From Patiria pectinifera (Eukaryota; Echinodermata; Asteroidea; Valvatida; Asterinidae): a DNA stretch of 64,000 nucleotides. Position numbers and translations under genes: made by a program. The notes below the pieces were generated by a model. It had not been told where the DNA came from. It was given only the letters and a program-made list of their open reading frames with translations, and did not search any database. The stretch is taken from positions 7,458,643 through 7,522,642 of the forward strand of contig CM057140.1 of assembly GCA_029964075.1 (NCBI GenBank), read 5' to 3'. Shown piece by piece: positions 23,212 to 34,749 of the stretch (positions within the stretch are counted from its first letter, which is position 1; each line of letters begins with the position of its first letter).

Positions 23212-23308
23212 TTAAACACTCTGTTTAAGACCGTTGGAGTCTGGATGCTGATTATTACACTCGCCGAAAAGCATCCAGACTCCAACCGGTCTTAAACAGA
23301 GTATTTAA
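23212..23308. repeat. 39-bp-stem hairpin
   Basis: The arm at 23212-23249 pairs with 23270-23308 (AGACC.GTTGGAGTCTGGATGC against its complement), with one extra base. The loop is 20 bp. A direct 18-bp duplication of ATTAAACACTCTGTTTA precedes it. Confidence 0.9.
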
Positions 23309-23798
23309 CACCTCCAAAGCACACATTTATTCCCTTTAATAATAATGATCATTTGGAAGGTGTGAAAATGTAGACATGAAAGTATGGTTTCACAATATAC
23401 CACACGACTGCTGGGCCTTGACCTCATTGATGTGTCACGTGTACATTTGTGTTAGTAACATGTACATGTATGTGGGCCGCTTTAAAAAAAAGAAAAAAGA
23501 ACAGGTTTAGTTTTACAAAACCACTTCCCGCCCATCAATATTTTCTTGAGAAAAAACCAAACACATATCAAAAATCAGCGATGGAAGAAAAGACACCAAA
23601 CAATCCTATTACTTTTTAATTGGAATCAAAAGAATTTTTTTTTTCTGACTGTTATAAAATATCGGGAATCCGTTTAAAATCGGAGTTATAATACTTTAAA
23701 AGCAACCGAGAAGTCAATAAATATTCTGCAAGAGGAATCTACCGAAAGATTTTGAGATGCATAAGCTTGAACTTTTGGGTACTTTGTCAAAGTTCTAA

Positions 23799-24474
23799 AG
23801 CCCGGCGCACACCTTACCAATTTTACCGGTTCAGCGGATCATCGGGCCATCATACAGAGGTGTGCTCTGAAAATTCGGACCGATCTGACCGTATACCGGG
23901 CGACCGGATGAAATCAAACATGTTTGATTTTTTTCGCATCCAATTTCACCGCATCTGATTTCACCGGACGCACTATTTAACCAATCAGGTTCACAAAGGA
24001 AGTCACATGGTTGTCATCACGTGACTTGTCATCATGTGACTGATCATCATGTGATCGATTTTTGGATGGAATCGGGCATGTGTGTGGGGTAACGTTGCGG
24101 TGTAACCACAAGGGCCGATCCAGGGGGGGGGGGGCCCAACAAGGTCCATGCCCCCCCCCAAAAAAAACACCCTTTTTTTTCTTTTTTTAAGTGACGTTGC
24201 AATAAAGGCAGGCAATGAGTACACCACCATCTTTTCCTCAAAAAACATTAGTTAAAGTGGTCAGTAATTGCCTCAGATCGCACCACAGCAAGCCCCGAAC
24301 CCCACGCCCTAATTTTTTTGACCCACTTTTGGGGGGTCCAAAAATTTGTTTTGCCCTCCCCCCAAAAAAATTGTGTTCCAGATCCGCCATTGTGTAACCA
24401 CACGGGGGAAAAAACGTACCAGTGATTGGGTGATCCGAGAAACCGGTAAAATCAGGAGGGTGTGCGCCAGGCTT
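23799..24474. mobile_element. 676-bp element with GGCGCACACC termini, carrying a nested insertion
   Basis: The left end AAGCC(C)GGCGCACACC matches the right end GGTGTGCGCCAGGCTT inverted, and the match extends to ATTTTACCGGTT about 20 bp further in. The flanks AAGTTCTA and AAGTTATC could be a decayed 8-bp hAT-type duplication. Without the nested 282-bp element its length is about 384 bp. Confidence 0.75.
24111..24392. mobile_element. 282-bp element nested in 23799-24474
   Basis: It is flanked by TGTAACCACA at 24101-24110 and 24393-24402, a 10-bp target duplication. The ends are related inverted (GGCCGATCCAGG against the complement of CCAGATCCGCC). G-rich and C-rich tracts lie just inside. 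Related sequences occur near 58240-58600 and 61620-61820. Confidence 0.8.
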
Positions 24475-25541
24475 AAGTTATCGCTAATTGAATGTGGGGA
24501 AAGGGAACAGCGATTATTACAAAACAGCATCACTAAATTTATTTCTGTTGGATCAAGTCAGCCGGATATAAATTATGATAACTTGTGCAGTGCCCGTTCA
24601 AAATGTGCCTGTTTGGAACAGGCACATTGCTTGGCCTCCGGTAGACCCGCAAACATGGTGGTATAGAGTGCAGTGCCCGTATAACAGCTCGCCATATCTA
24701 CACCTGACCATTATGTGATCCTCCCCTTCAAAAAATGGTCAAGGCCCTCCTCACAATTGCACGATCTCCCCCCTTCAAGAAATGGTCGAGCCCATACGGC
24801 CAACCACCATTTCCACATGTATGTATACCCATGGCGCAGTATAGAGTGCAGTGCCCACTGAAAATGTGCAGCAGTGCGAGGCGCGGTCTGTATACATATT
24901 TGTATGGTCTGGTATTGCTGCTTTTTTGCAGCTTTTTTGAGAACCGCTCATCCAAACAACTTCAAATTTGACACTGTACATTCTGGGGCCCTGAGCAATA
25001 CACCTGCCGATATTCAACTTCATACAAGTGCCCGGTTCTGAAGATAATCGAAATAAAGACAGACAGACAAACAGAGATTCTTAGAATTATAGTAAGATAC
25101 TGGATGGCTTTTTTGGGGATAATAATAATACTGCACAAGTCAGAACGAGTGCATTGTTACAGCCTTCCAATATTATGTATAGCTGCCAACTTTTCAAAAT
25201 CCCAATTAGTAATCAACCCGCGCGGTCATTTTCAACTGCTCGTTTTATCAAAAGCTTTACCAACATCGAGTACAGGTACATGGTTTACATGTACACATAC
25301 ATGTGCATACCCTTCTTGTTGTGAATAATAATATACTGTAGACCAATAGATAATAAAAAAAAAAATAATAATTTATTTATTTATTTATTTTTTTTTAATT
25401 AATTTTGTTTCAATGTCTGTATTTGTTTGTTGAAGTCAAATAAATAATAACAATAATAACATGTGCGCAGATTTTTTTGAGATGCATACTATCGATGTGG
25501 AGTTTCGAGTTCGTATCAATGTTTTTTACACACAATGATTT
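24475..25541. other. UTP14 intron 8 stretch with short local repeats
   Basis: Repeated GAGTGCAGTGCCC segments occur near 24667 and 24845, and a small AAATGTGCCTG/CAGGCACATT hairpin lies near 24600. An AT-rich ATTT run is at 25365-25395. No gene is seen. Confidence 0.5.
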
Positions 25542-25552
25542 AGGGCCACCGT

Positions 25553-26487
25553 AGCTGGAGTTACCCAGCTCTGAGTTTTATCATTGGGTTGTCATCTAGA
25601 GCTGGAGCTCATTTTTCTCGAAAACGATAGTATAGGCAAAAAAAATTTGGAAAATGTTGAATTTTGTCCCCGTTACACACTAATTGCAACTGCAACTCAC
25701 CCCAAACTTGCCTGGAATAACCATTACACAGGTCCTTGAAGTAAAAAACGATTTAGATGAAGATTCAGCCTACAATTGCAGTGAAAACAGGAAAAATAAC
25801 CGCTAACCTGACAACCTTGCGAGCATGTCCACGAACGCCAATGGTTTGTGCACACAAAAAAATTTGTGTACGATTGAATGGCGGTCGGTTACCGGTACCA
25901 GGCTGTCAACTAGTCGTTTTTGCCGGCTGGCGATTGGCTGTTGGCGCATGACGTCGCGCGGAAGCGTAACACCCGATGACTGTTTCATGCACTATCGGTT
26001 GCGGTTCCAGTACCGCAGCTGTGATGCGAGTGGTAAACTTAATATGAGTACATGAAACAGTCATCGGGTGTTACGCTTCCGCGCGACGTCATGCGCCAAC
26101 AGCCAATCGCCAGCCGGCAAAAACGACTAGTTGACAGCCTGGTACCGGTAACCGACCGCCATTCAATCGTACACAAATTTTTTTGTGTGCACAAACCATT
26201 GGCGTTCGTGGACATGCTCGCAAGGTTGTCAGGTTAGCGGTTATTTTTCCTGTTTTCACTGCAATTGTAGGCTGAATCTTCATCGTGGATCGTTTTTTAC
26301 TTCAAGGACCTGTGTAATGGTTATTCCAGGCAAGTTTGGGGTGAGTTGCAGTTGCAATTAGTGTGTAACGGGGACAAAATTCAACATTTTCCAAATTTTT
26401 TTTGCCTATACTATCGTTTTCGAGAAAAATGAGCTCCAGCTCTAGATGACAACCCAATGATAAAACTCAGAGCTGGGTAACTCAGCT
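25553..26487. mobile_element. 935-bp foldback element, 11-bp target duplication
   Basis: Two 437-bp arms (25553-25989 and 26051-26487) are almost perfect inverted copies around a 61-bp spacer. They differ by one extra G near the left end and a few bases near 25755/26285. AGGGCCACCGT directly flanks both ends (25542-25552 and 26488-26498). Long arms with a 9-11-bp duplication suggest a Mutator-like (MULE) foldback element. Identical open frames appear in mirror image on the two strands simply because of the palindrome. Confidence 0.92.
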
Positions 26488-26498
26488 AGGGCCACCGT

Positions 26499-27852
26499 AT
26501 GCAATAGATATATCCCGCCAACATACCTTGCAAACGCATGCTGATTTATCTTTTCTGGACGTTGTAACAAACTCAAACTCTATTGCCAATTATTCCAACC
26601 ATACTCTTATTAAATTCCATGATTAAAATCTAGCACTGATGGGTCTCATCCCGGCAATAAACGACCAAATGTACTCACGATCGTCCTTGAAAAGCACTCA
26701 CATGCAGTGCACACAACCACACATCCACGAGATGCACACAAATAACACACCATTGAAAAATAGTTTTAGTCTGGTCCTCAAGTACTCCACTGCACACACT
26801 GCATTGATGTCTATCAGGTGCTTGACTGCATTCTTATTAGACTTGTCACCAGTCCATCCATTATCGCGACATTTCGCCAGAAGTTTTCGGTCAAAAACGA
26901 TAGTTTACAAGTATTATTTTTTTTCGTTAGGTAGAAAATGGGAAATTCGTAATGTTTTAGTGGCAAATTGTATTTTCGTAATTTAACAAACAATTTGTAA
27001 TAATTATGAAAAATTCGTAACAGTTGGCAGCTATGTATAAATGCTTCATGTTATTCTGTTCATTTAAAAAATATGTTATTCTGTTCATTTTAAAAATATC
27101 ATAGACAATGTGTTCATGCATGTATTTCCTTGTTGTGAAACCTTGGCCTTAAGAAGCTGAGGATATAAACATGGCCTATGAAATTGCAATAGTCTGATGT
27201 GTACCACAGATGTCCGTCCTGTACAACACATGACTTTGTCCTGTGTGACAAGTAGTTTTTGCTGTACTGAGATAACATATATGATTGGACTTGTACAGAA
27301 TCAAGGATTTAGATGTTCTTGAACTACATACAATGTGACATAAAATGAAATGACTGACTAGAGCAATGTTTCAGTACAAATTATGACATTATTCAGAGAT
27401 GTCCCGTACGACACATTTTGCCTGCCCCATAGGACACGTTGTCCTTAATTCTGTAAATTTTTCTTATTCTCTAAAAACATTTTGTACTTAAGAGATCCTA
27501 GTATCTGACCCATTTTTAGACCTTTCACAATGTTTTAAAGTTGGTGACAAGAATTTGTCATTGATCAATTCACATAGTTTTTAACCAAAATTCATTGTTG
27601 AAAAAAGTGACTTTTCTGCAACAATATCCTAAAAAGTAAAATCTCAGCCAAATTAAATATTGAGCAATAATGCCTAGTGGTATCACTCTTTTACTGTGCC
27701 CCAAGATTCTTCAGTATTCCAATACTTTCTAAACATGCTTGAAAACAATCGTGATTGTCCCGTATGACACATGGAATAGCCAGGGATGAGGGTTGATGTT
27801 TTTACCATGTTTCATTCAAAATTAATTATCCATTCAAACTAAAGAAACTTAC
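26499..27852. other. UTP14 intron 8, part next to exon 8
   Basis: GTCC(C/T)GTA(C/T)(G/A)ACACA motifs occur at 27216-27230, 27401-27415 and 27757-27771, with weaker forms at about 27238 and 27430. A 20-bp direct duplication of TATGTTATTCTGTTCATTT lies near 27050-27095. No gene is seen. Confidence 0.5.
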
Positions 27853-27947
27853 ATTTTGCTCTTAATTTTCTTCTTTCGATGACACTTGGCTTCATAGTAT
27901 GACAAAAGGGCCCGTGTTTTCTGCAGCTCAGCCCGGCGCTCTTTAGC
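27853..27947 (-). CDS. UTP14: UTP14 exon 8
   Basis: This 95-nt exon encodes residues 224-254, AKERRAELQKTRALLSYYEA followed by KCHRKKKIKSK, plus two bases of the next codon. RRAELQ, SYYEAK and KKIKSK together are the most diagnostic UTP14 signature. The acceptor is TGAAG|GCT, with a weak pyrimidine tract; the donor is AAAAT|GTAAGT. The split codon reads Met where many family members have Lys or Arg, a tolerable change. Confidence 0.97.
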
Positions 27948-28515
27948 CTTCATAATTTAATGGATAAAAACAAGAAATAGTGAGTAATACCAAAGAAAAT
28001 GCCTAGTTACCATAACCATTCACATGACTTGACATCACTATCTCATTGATGTCACTTAACCTTGAAAACTCGATGCACATCTTTGTTTTAAAAGGGAGGG
28101 GGGCGGGCGTTGGGTTGGAACCAAGGAACCAAACAATTTGAATTTATCAGTGATGGTACTTGATTATAAAATTTGATTAATTTTCAAAGGTACCGGTAAG
28201 CAATTAAGATATTCAAAAAGATATTTACTGCTGAATATTTTCATAAAATATTGTTTAAATTGTAGAGTTGACAAATAAAACAGAATTACACAGTCCCGTT
28301 TTTGTAAAGTGTGCATGATTATCTAAAAAAATAATTCCTCAGAGATTTTTTGTCTGGCACCCACAAAATGAAAAAGAAAACCACGTTATTGGTTCTTCAA
28401 CAAACAAAGATTCCTATTGCCATAAGTACCTGTATCTGTTAAAAGCATTCTAAGTGCATGTACATACTTGTACAAGTCTGCAAACAGTCTTTTATAGTTG
28501 CACCTATCAACTCAC

Positions 28516-28638
28516 CCCTTCTAGAGTAATGGATGCAAGTGTTTCTTCTTCAGCAAGAGTCAGTTCCTTATTTGGTCGTTCACTGTGCTTACTGCCATGG
28601 AGTAGCTTGTAAACTTCTTGTTCCAAAGGAGTGCTTGG
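28516..28638 (-). CDS. UTP14: UTP14 exon 7
   Basis: This 123-nt exon encodes residues 183-223 and contains PSTPLEQEVYKLLHG and, near its end, EEETLASITLEG. The TPLEQE motif and the following LL-containing helix are UTP14 hallmarks, and the end leads directly into the RRAELQ block of exon 8. It is phase 0 at both ends, with acceptor CATCAG|CC and donor AAGGG|GTGAGT. The intron separating it from exon 8 is only 568 bp, the shortest in the gene. Confidence 0.95.
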
Positions 28639-29414
28639 CTGATGATGAATATGATGAAATCAATATGATTGAATGTGCATGTTTATTTTTACCCTTAAAA
28701 GAATGGTATCATGGTTGTACGTTAAAACCGGCCTTACAAACTGACAATACTACTTTCTGCAAATTTACTCATTCACATCACTTCATCACTTATCGTATAA
28801 GTTGCATGGTTTTATTGTTGTCCATTTCCTGACATTCCTTTTAAATTGAAGACTAGTACAGCGCTGACTCCTTTTTTGTGTGATAAACATTGCCATCACG
28901 CGTGTATTTTTATTTTGCAAGTCTATGCCGAATTATGATAGTAGCGATGGTTGTTGCACAAATAATAACAGCTACATTGTTAACGTTGGCATTCAAGTAT
29001 TTTGACGTCGACAAAGTGGATGTTAGATCTCCAATCCCTGCATACACAGATGTTTGTTAAGGAATTTCAGAAAATATGTTTGCCTTTTAGTTACTGCATT
29101 ATGGTTGAATGATAAAATGCTCAAAACAGAATTAAATCTGAATTTCATCATTTTTTCCTGCTGTTTTTACAGTGTACTTTTTCATAACTGAACTGAACAA
29201 GTAAAGTAGGGTTAAAAACACAAATGTCTCGCAACCATGTCTATTTCCATGACATAACACAACTCTATTAACATCAATTTACCTGGGTCACATGGAACGT
29301 TCATTGACATCGCTATTATTTTCTTTAGGTTATATATGTAATGTATTGATGCCTATGATCCCATAATGAATTTTTGTTTTTTGCTTTTCTGTTGGGAAGT
29401 CATTGTATGTGATT
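28639..29414. other. UTP14 intron 6 with a dispersed repeat copy
   Basis: The region at 29205-29375 is the second copy of the repeat at 1830-1985 (GGTCACATGGAACGTTCATTG). The rest is unremarkable. Confidence 0.6.
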
Positions 29415-29441
29415 TAATAATAATAATAATAATAATAATAC
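29415..29441. repeat. AAT microsatellite
   Basis: This is a (TAA)n run of 27 bp that heads the adjacent SINE-like repeat. Confidence 0.9.
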
Positions 29442-29715
29442 CGAAGTCTTATATAGCGCACGTATCTACCAACAATTAGGTACTCAAGGCGCTGGAAATT
29501 ATGTCTATTACTAGAGACAGGTAAATGAAGTATATGGGAAATATGACAACTATTATGTAGCACCTTTATAATGGTTTACAAGGTGCTGCGGCGCATTAAG
29601 CAGCCACTGCCAGAAACACCAGCAAACTGACTGGATATTTTCAGTCTTAAGCAAGACATTTCTCAAAGGCAAATCCTTTGATCATAATCCTTTGAGCATT
29701 TACAAGGCCTACATG
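29442..29715. repeat. SINE-like dispersed repeat
   Basis: It starts CGAAGTCTTATATAGCGCAC, contains CTCAAGGCGCTGG, and has AGGTGCTGCGGCGCATTA and GCAGCCACTGCCAGAAACAC further on. I recognise this style (short-tandem-headed TATATAGCGC...CAAGGCGCT unit) as a very common dispersed repeat of marine invertebrate deuterostome genomes. No Pol III boxes were identified. Confidence 0.55.
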
Positions 29716-29927
29716 GAAATTGGGTGATGGAATTTTTAAATAATCAAAAGAAAATATGGTTATTTAAATAAGCATGAGTTTTCATCATGACATCATTTCT
29801 TTGGTTTTTAATAATGAGAACAGTTGGCCTATGGGGTCCGAAAGTGACTCAAAATCCTAAGAATAACCTACGGAGATACATGTACATGTACTACGGTGCA
29901 AGTCTCAAGTTTTAGTAATACATGTAC

Positions 29928-29992
29928 ACCCACCCACGGAAGGACAAGGCCAAAACAGTACGCCCCTTCGGCTTCGCTGCCGGGCATAAAAA
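29928..29992. repeat. Second copy of the 2861-2955 cassette
   Basis: It reads CACCCACGGAAGGACAAGGC followed by CGCCCCTTCGGCTTCGC and GGCATAAAA. Confidence 0.75.
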
Positions 29993-30170
29993 TTGCAGCC
30001 AGCTGAGCAGTGAATCAAAGATTATATGCTCATAGTTCAAGAGAGAAAACCTCCAGAAACCACCGGCAACTACAGGATACACAGCAGTTTGATTTGAATT
30101 CCTCCCTATGACTAAGAAATGGATGAAGGTGTCGCAAGTTCAATTGGAGATAACAATTTCAAAAGCAAAC

Positions 30171-30326
30171 CTGAAATGTTTTCACAAATTGATCTGTGGT
30201 TTGAAGACCAACTGTTGCCTGGTTCAGAGGAAAGGACATGTGTTCTGATTTCCTGTTTGTTTGTACCACCTGATCCCATCTGGATACCTCCTTTACAGCA
30301 GCTTCATAAGCCACCGATCGCTGAAC
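30171..30326 (-). CDS. UTP14: UTP14 exon 6
   Basis: This 156-nt exon encodes residues 131-182 and starts VQRSVAYEAAVKEVSRWDQV, followed by a segment ending SEHMSFPLNQ. This is the conserved UTP14 region in which an R-x-V-A-Y/F block is followed by a W-D-x-V-V motif and an FPL motif. It is phase 0 at both ends, with acceptor CCACAG|GTT and donor TTCAG|GTTTGC. The intron upstream is invaded by a 1.98-kb element whose target duplication ends only 33 bases from this acceptor. Confidence 0.93.
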
Positions 30327-30362
30327 CTGTGGTAAAGAAATAAAAAGGTGTGTATGTGTAAA

Positions 30363-32338
30363 GGGCAATTCCACGGTAACGGAAGGACGTTTTCACTCAT
30401 TAAACAAAATTTCAAATGTGCCTATCACAGACACTGTTATTAGTTACAGCAAGCAAATGTCACAATTGTATTGCTATAATGCTACTTTCATTTTCCACAC
30501 TTTTGGGGGGCATGAATGCCTCCCGTTTATGAATTATGAATATTAATGAGGTCGGTAACGGAAGGACGGTAAAACGGACAAGGGTTTTCCAACTAACATG
30601 TGTTTTGCAAAAACTCTGTGAATTTTATGGGGCAATTATATTTTAAAGGTAGGAAATGGAATCCCTGAAGCTTTATCTATACTATACCACCTTTCATTTG
30701 ACTTTAAGTGTTTCGGTTATATAATTACAACATTTTAAGCAGATTACAATTTGGTAACGGAAGGACGGTAACGGAAGGACAAAAGGTTTACTCAATTATA
30801 GTATGAACAAAAAGTGAATTTACACTAATTATACAAGTGAAACAAATTGCTTAAATGTGTAACTGAATGTGAAATCAACAATATGCAGACCTGGCATAAA
30901 TAATTATACCCAAGAAACTATTGAGATAAAGATAGAAGCCTGCTAATTAATGATAACAAAAGAAAAACGAAAACAACCCAAAACACATAATTCACGAACA
31001 CAGGACTACTACAGAAATAGATTTCAAACCCATCACCTCAATCCTTAAAAGTTTAAATACACAGTATTTGAACTCTTGAGTATATTGGTTACATGTTCAC
31101 CAACAACTTTTAATAATAATACCGGTAGGTTCAAAGGTTTACCTAAAGGGTGGGGGGGGGGACGACCAGCCTACATGTACATTTAAGGTAAAAACATCTA
31201 CCGGTAGAACTGATGGCTTCAGTTAGGTGTTGCTTTTAATTGAACTCTAAAATCAATGTTTGAAATCAAATTACAATGATTTAGAGTAGTAACAATTATT
31301 TTATAAACATCTAAACTGAAGTTGTTAACTTGGGCATAATTTGTCAAAGACTGCACCTCACATGTCTTACACATGTAAATTGAATGAAAGTGCCCCAAAG
31401 TACCGGTACTTTCTGCCATCGCATTTTTGACGTAATTTGCTTCTGGAATGGCTTCACAGAATTCGTATCTTTCTCTATTGTCCATGAATGCTGATGGCAG
31501 CAACTTTATGATTTGATTTTCTGCAACAACTCCATACATGTACAAGTACTGGTACATCGGCATATATGTACATGTACATTGTACATGTTGTACATGCCTG
31601 TGCCTTCAAATTGTAATAAACACCTTGCCCTGCTTATCCCGCTTTTGTGAAGGTGGGTCACATGAATGTCCTTTCAATGCTCATTATACATGCATGTATT
31701 TGCAGTGATTTTCATTTTTCAAACATGAGCGCAAATGTCGTAACATTTGATAAAAATACGATTTGTCCTTCCGTTACCGTCCTTCCGTTACCAATTTGGT
31801 AACGGAAGGACGTGATTTAATTAATTGTAATTAAAAAACAAGAAGTACAGCAGTGTCAGTTATAATGTCATATTGAAGGCCTACCTAAACTTGCTTTGCA
31901 CAATAACTTTCAATTCATTCATACTGCAAGTTTTAAAAATAAATTAAAAATACGTATTTTTTCGGTAACGGAAGGACATTTTCGAAGGCTGAAATATTAG
32001 AAGTCACTGAAGCGAAACAAATTATGCAAAATGTTAAAAACAAGTTTTAGTCGGTTTTTCAAGACCAATACTTTCTCATGACAGAAACTGATGGCATTAG
32101 TACATATTTTTGTGTGTCTATTGGTAGAATACTTTCATATCACTATTAATCACATTTTTAGGATTAAAACAGGATTATTACATAATCCTTGTTTTTGGTA
32201 CCGAAATGTATAAAAAATTAAATTTCGACTTCAAATCTTGAAAATATAGACTTTTAGCTTTCATTTGATGCCAAATTTGTTTAAGTCACATGTATTTGAA
32301 TTTTTTGGTGTCATGTCCACTTTGGTGTGGAATTGCCC
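30363..32338. mobile_element. 1,976-bp element with eight GGTAACGGAAGGAC motifs
   Basis: The ends are GGGCAATTCCAC and its complement, flanked by TAAA on both sides (30359-30362 and 32339-32342). The 14-mer GGTAACGGAAGGAC occurs on the plus strand at 30375, 30554, 30753, 30767, 31798 and 31974, and on the minus strand at 31765-31778 and 31779-31792. No transposase frame is visible. The 4-bp duplication and termini do not place it securely; Kolobok-like is one option. Confidence 0.87.
31765..31811. repeat. Motif cluster of the GGTAACGGAAGGAC element
   Basis: Two tandem inverted copies are followed by one direct copy after a 5-bp AATTT loop, forming a perfect 14-bp-stem hairpin. At the other end of the element, two tandem direct copies lie at 30753-30780. 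Confidence 0.93.
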
Positions 32339-32342
32339 TAAA

Positions 32343-33681
32343 TGTAACAACTCCTGGATTAATATTCCAAATTGGTTTATGAACCTCACAAATACAACAA
32401 TGACCACTCTTTTTAACTTTTAACTCTAATGCTATGTGATTTTTGCATGAAATCATGATTTAAACTAACCATCAAGCACTTGAAACATCAACTCAAGTAG
32501 GTCTTTGGTCAGATGTCTGCCAGCATACAGCACTGTAACTAACCTGAATCTCTGAGATGCAGGGCTTGGAATGCACTTTTGTTCTCATCTTCTTCTTGTT
32601 TAGCCTTCTTGGGGTTTTATACTCCAATTTTTGGAAAAAGTGAACTTATCATTCTTGACCATGAGACGTTCTTTTTTAATAATGTGCCGAAAAATGGAAA
32701 AGTGCTCTCATGTATAGCAATAGTACATGTATGAGTTATAAAATTACAAAATACAACTAACATCCAGTATCATCCTGAAAAAGGGCTCTCCCATGCTTAT
32801 TTTGTGTGATACCCGGAAAATTTCCCGCAAGTGAAATTTAAAGACCAACTCTAAAGATGAATGAAAATGTCTAAAATGCTTTTTTTTACACCTATTGGTA
32901 AATAAAATTTAAAAAACAATAAAAAAGTACAATTTTGAAAACAAATGGTCATGGGGGACAAAACCATGGTAACTTGTGTTACATTTAACAGAAATCTTCT
33001 GTAGACTTTGTGATGTTATTCTATAAAGTCAAAGCATTTAAGGTGGATTTTTCTAAATGAAGATCCCTTGAAGGTAAGACAACAAACCACAACAAAAGAG
33101 GTCAACAAAATGCATTCCTGTTGGTGTGGAATATCAATAACTTGCATTACAAAAAAGGACATGGCAAAAAATATGTGCCTTGCATTTGAACATTTCCTTA
33201 TACTGTACACTTATGGAAGAATCTTGTCAGTGCCCTTACATCATTATGGTTAAACTAATGATACATGTACCATAACAATAATTTAAAAAATAATCTCTAG
33301 AGAAAAATATATTTTGGTAACTCGCGTTACAGTTTGTCTGCCCATTTTTGGTACAAGTTAAAACAAATAAGAAACTAATTATGCAACCAAAAAAACCTCT
33401 TTTGGCAAAGAATATGAACCTTTTCTCTGCCTTAAAAACAAAATCTCACAATATCACTTGCATTTTGCATGTGAAAACAAGATAAAATGTACCTTAATAA
33501 CTCCATAAAATTGACAAGTTTGGCCTCCAAAAAGTACAAAAAGTACATTTACCATACCGTATCTCACTGGCACACTACTCAACGGACAGGTCTTATTGTC
33601 CCCTTTAATTTGATACCACATTTGAGGTTGTGATGCTTGTAGTTCTATAAGACTTCAAAAAATTTTCCATATTAGAACAAC
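32343..33681. other. UTP14 intron 5 stretch, nothing firm
   Basis: Two GGTAACT(T/C)G(T/C)GTTAC segments lie near 32968 and 33315, possibly a repeat. No element ends or exons were recognised. Confidence 0.4.
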
Positions 33682-33683
33682 TA

Positions 33684-34538
33684 CAGTCAACTCTCGTTAA
33701 TATGAGCATGGTTAAGACAAGATTTCTGTTTAGACGAGTATATTTCGTCAGTCCCGACCAAAGTGTGCACATTACTATGAGGAAAAAATGCTTTTAAATA
33801 CAAGCTTGGGTGATACGAGATGACGATTAAAACGAGCAAATTGCAGTCTGGTTAGTGCAAATCTATTGTTATCTGTCTATTTCCACGCGCATTTGGGAAA
33901 ACAACTTGTCAATGAACGAACCTATTCAGTTTTAATTGGCACCGTGATGATGCTTGCCAACTTCAGCGCTGCGGGTTTTTATATCCACTAGCACACAATT
34001 GTTTGTGTTTTTACGTGCTGCATGAGGGGGCTAACAGGGGACAATGGGCGTTTGCGGTTCCCGGGCTATCACAGAGTTTCTTTATGGTTCCGCCCGAACG
34101 ATAGGCCAACAATGGGCGTTTGTCCCGTGCCATCAAAGGGGAATCTTTGCGACAGCTTTCGCGTCCAGTCCTGCCAGAATGCAAGCACGTGAATATAAAA
34201 TCCCTGGAAAAAATACTGTACGGTACGCGGGTAGCGACGATTCTCCTTGCCCCGTTGTTGGGTTGAAAGTCAGTTTATTTTTTTTCTTTATTCTTCTCAA
34301 TTACCATACAAGTTTTACTGTTTATACATCTCTATACATCACAATTTCATGGAGAACACGATTGAACTTGTTGAAGGCAAATTCATTGCAATTTCAACAA
34401 GAGCATGTGGCCTATGCATCAGCTACATAAACGATCCATGATGCATGTCGGCGAATGCTTGTCGCTTAAGACGAGGTATCGGATAATACAAGATAAAGTC
34501 ATAAGTCCCAAGGACCTCGTATTAATGAGAGTCGACTG
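33684..34538. mobile_element. 855-bp pogo/Tigger-like non-autonomous element
   Basis: It is flanked by TA (33682-33683 and 34539-34540). The terminal inverted repeats are CAGTCAACTCTCGTTAATAT on the left and, inverted, CAGTCGACTCTCATTAATAC on the right, the hallmark of pogo/Tigger elements. Subterminal ACGAG/GACGA motifs echo the ends. The 128-codon open frame at 34044-34430 does not resemble a pogo transposase (no DDE or CENP-B-type motifs seen). Confidence 0.9.
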
Positions 34539-34749
34539 TACATGTATGTCTCACTTCGCTCATTTTTTTCGTTGACAGGGAGGAGGTTGAAGGAAAAACT
34601 TTTAATAGTACATGTATGTACGCAAAACTAAAAATACAAAATTTAGCCTAACTTCATGGTTCTAAAAGGTAAACAAAATTTGGGTCACAATAAAGCACTA
34701 TTCTTGCATTTTGGTAACAGTAGCTATACAATGCTAGTTAAATACTTAC

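Noticed and set aside
25803..26283. Pairs of identical open frames on opposite strands
   Set aside because: They are mirror images created by the foldback palindrome, not genes.
34044..34430. 128-codon open frame inside the pogo-like element
   Set aside because: No transposase motif, and low-complexity Phe-rich stretch. Probably chance.
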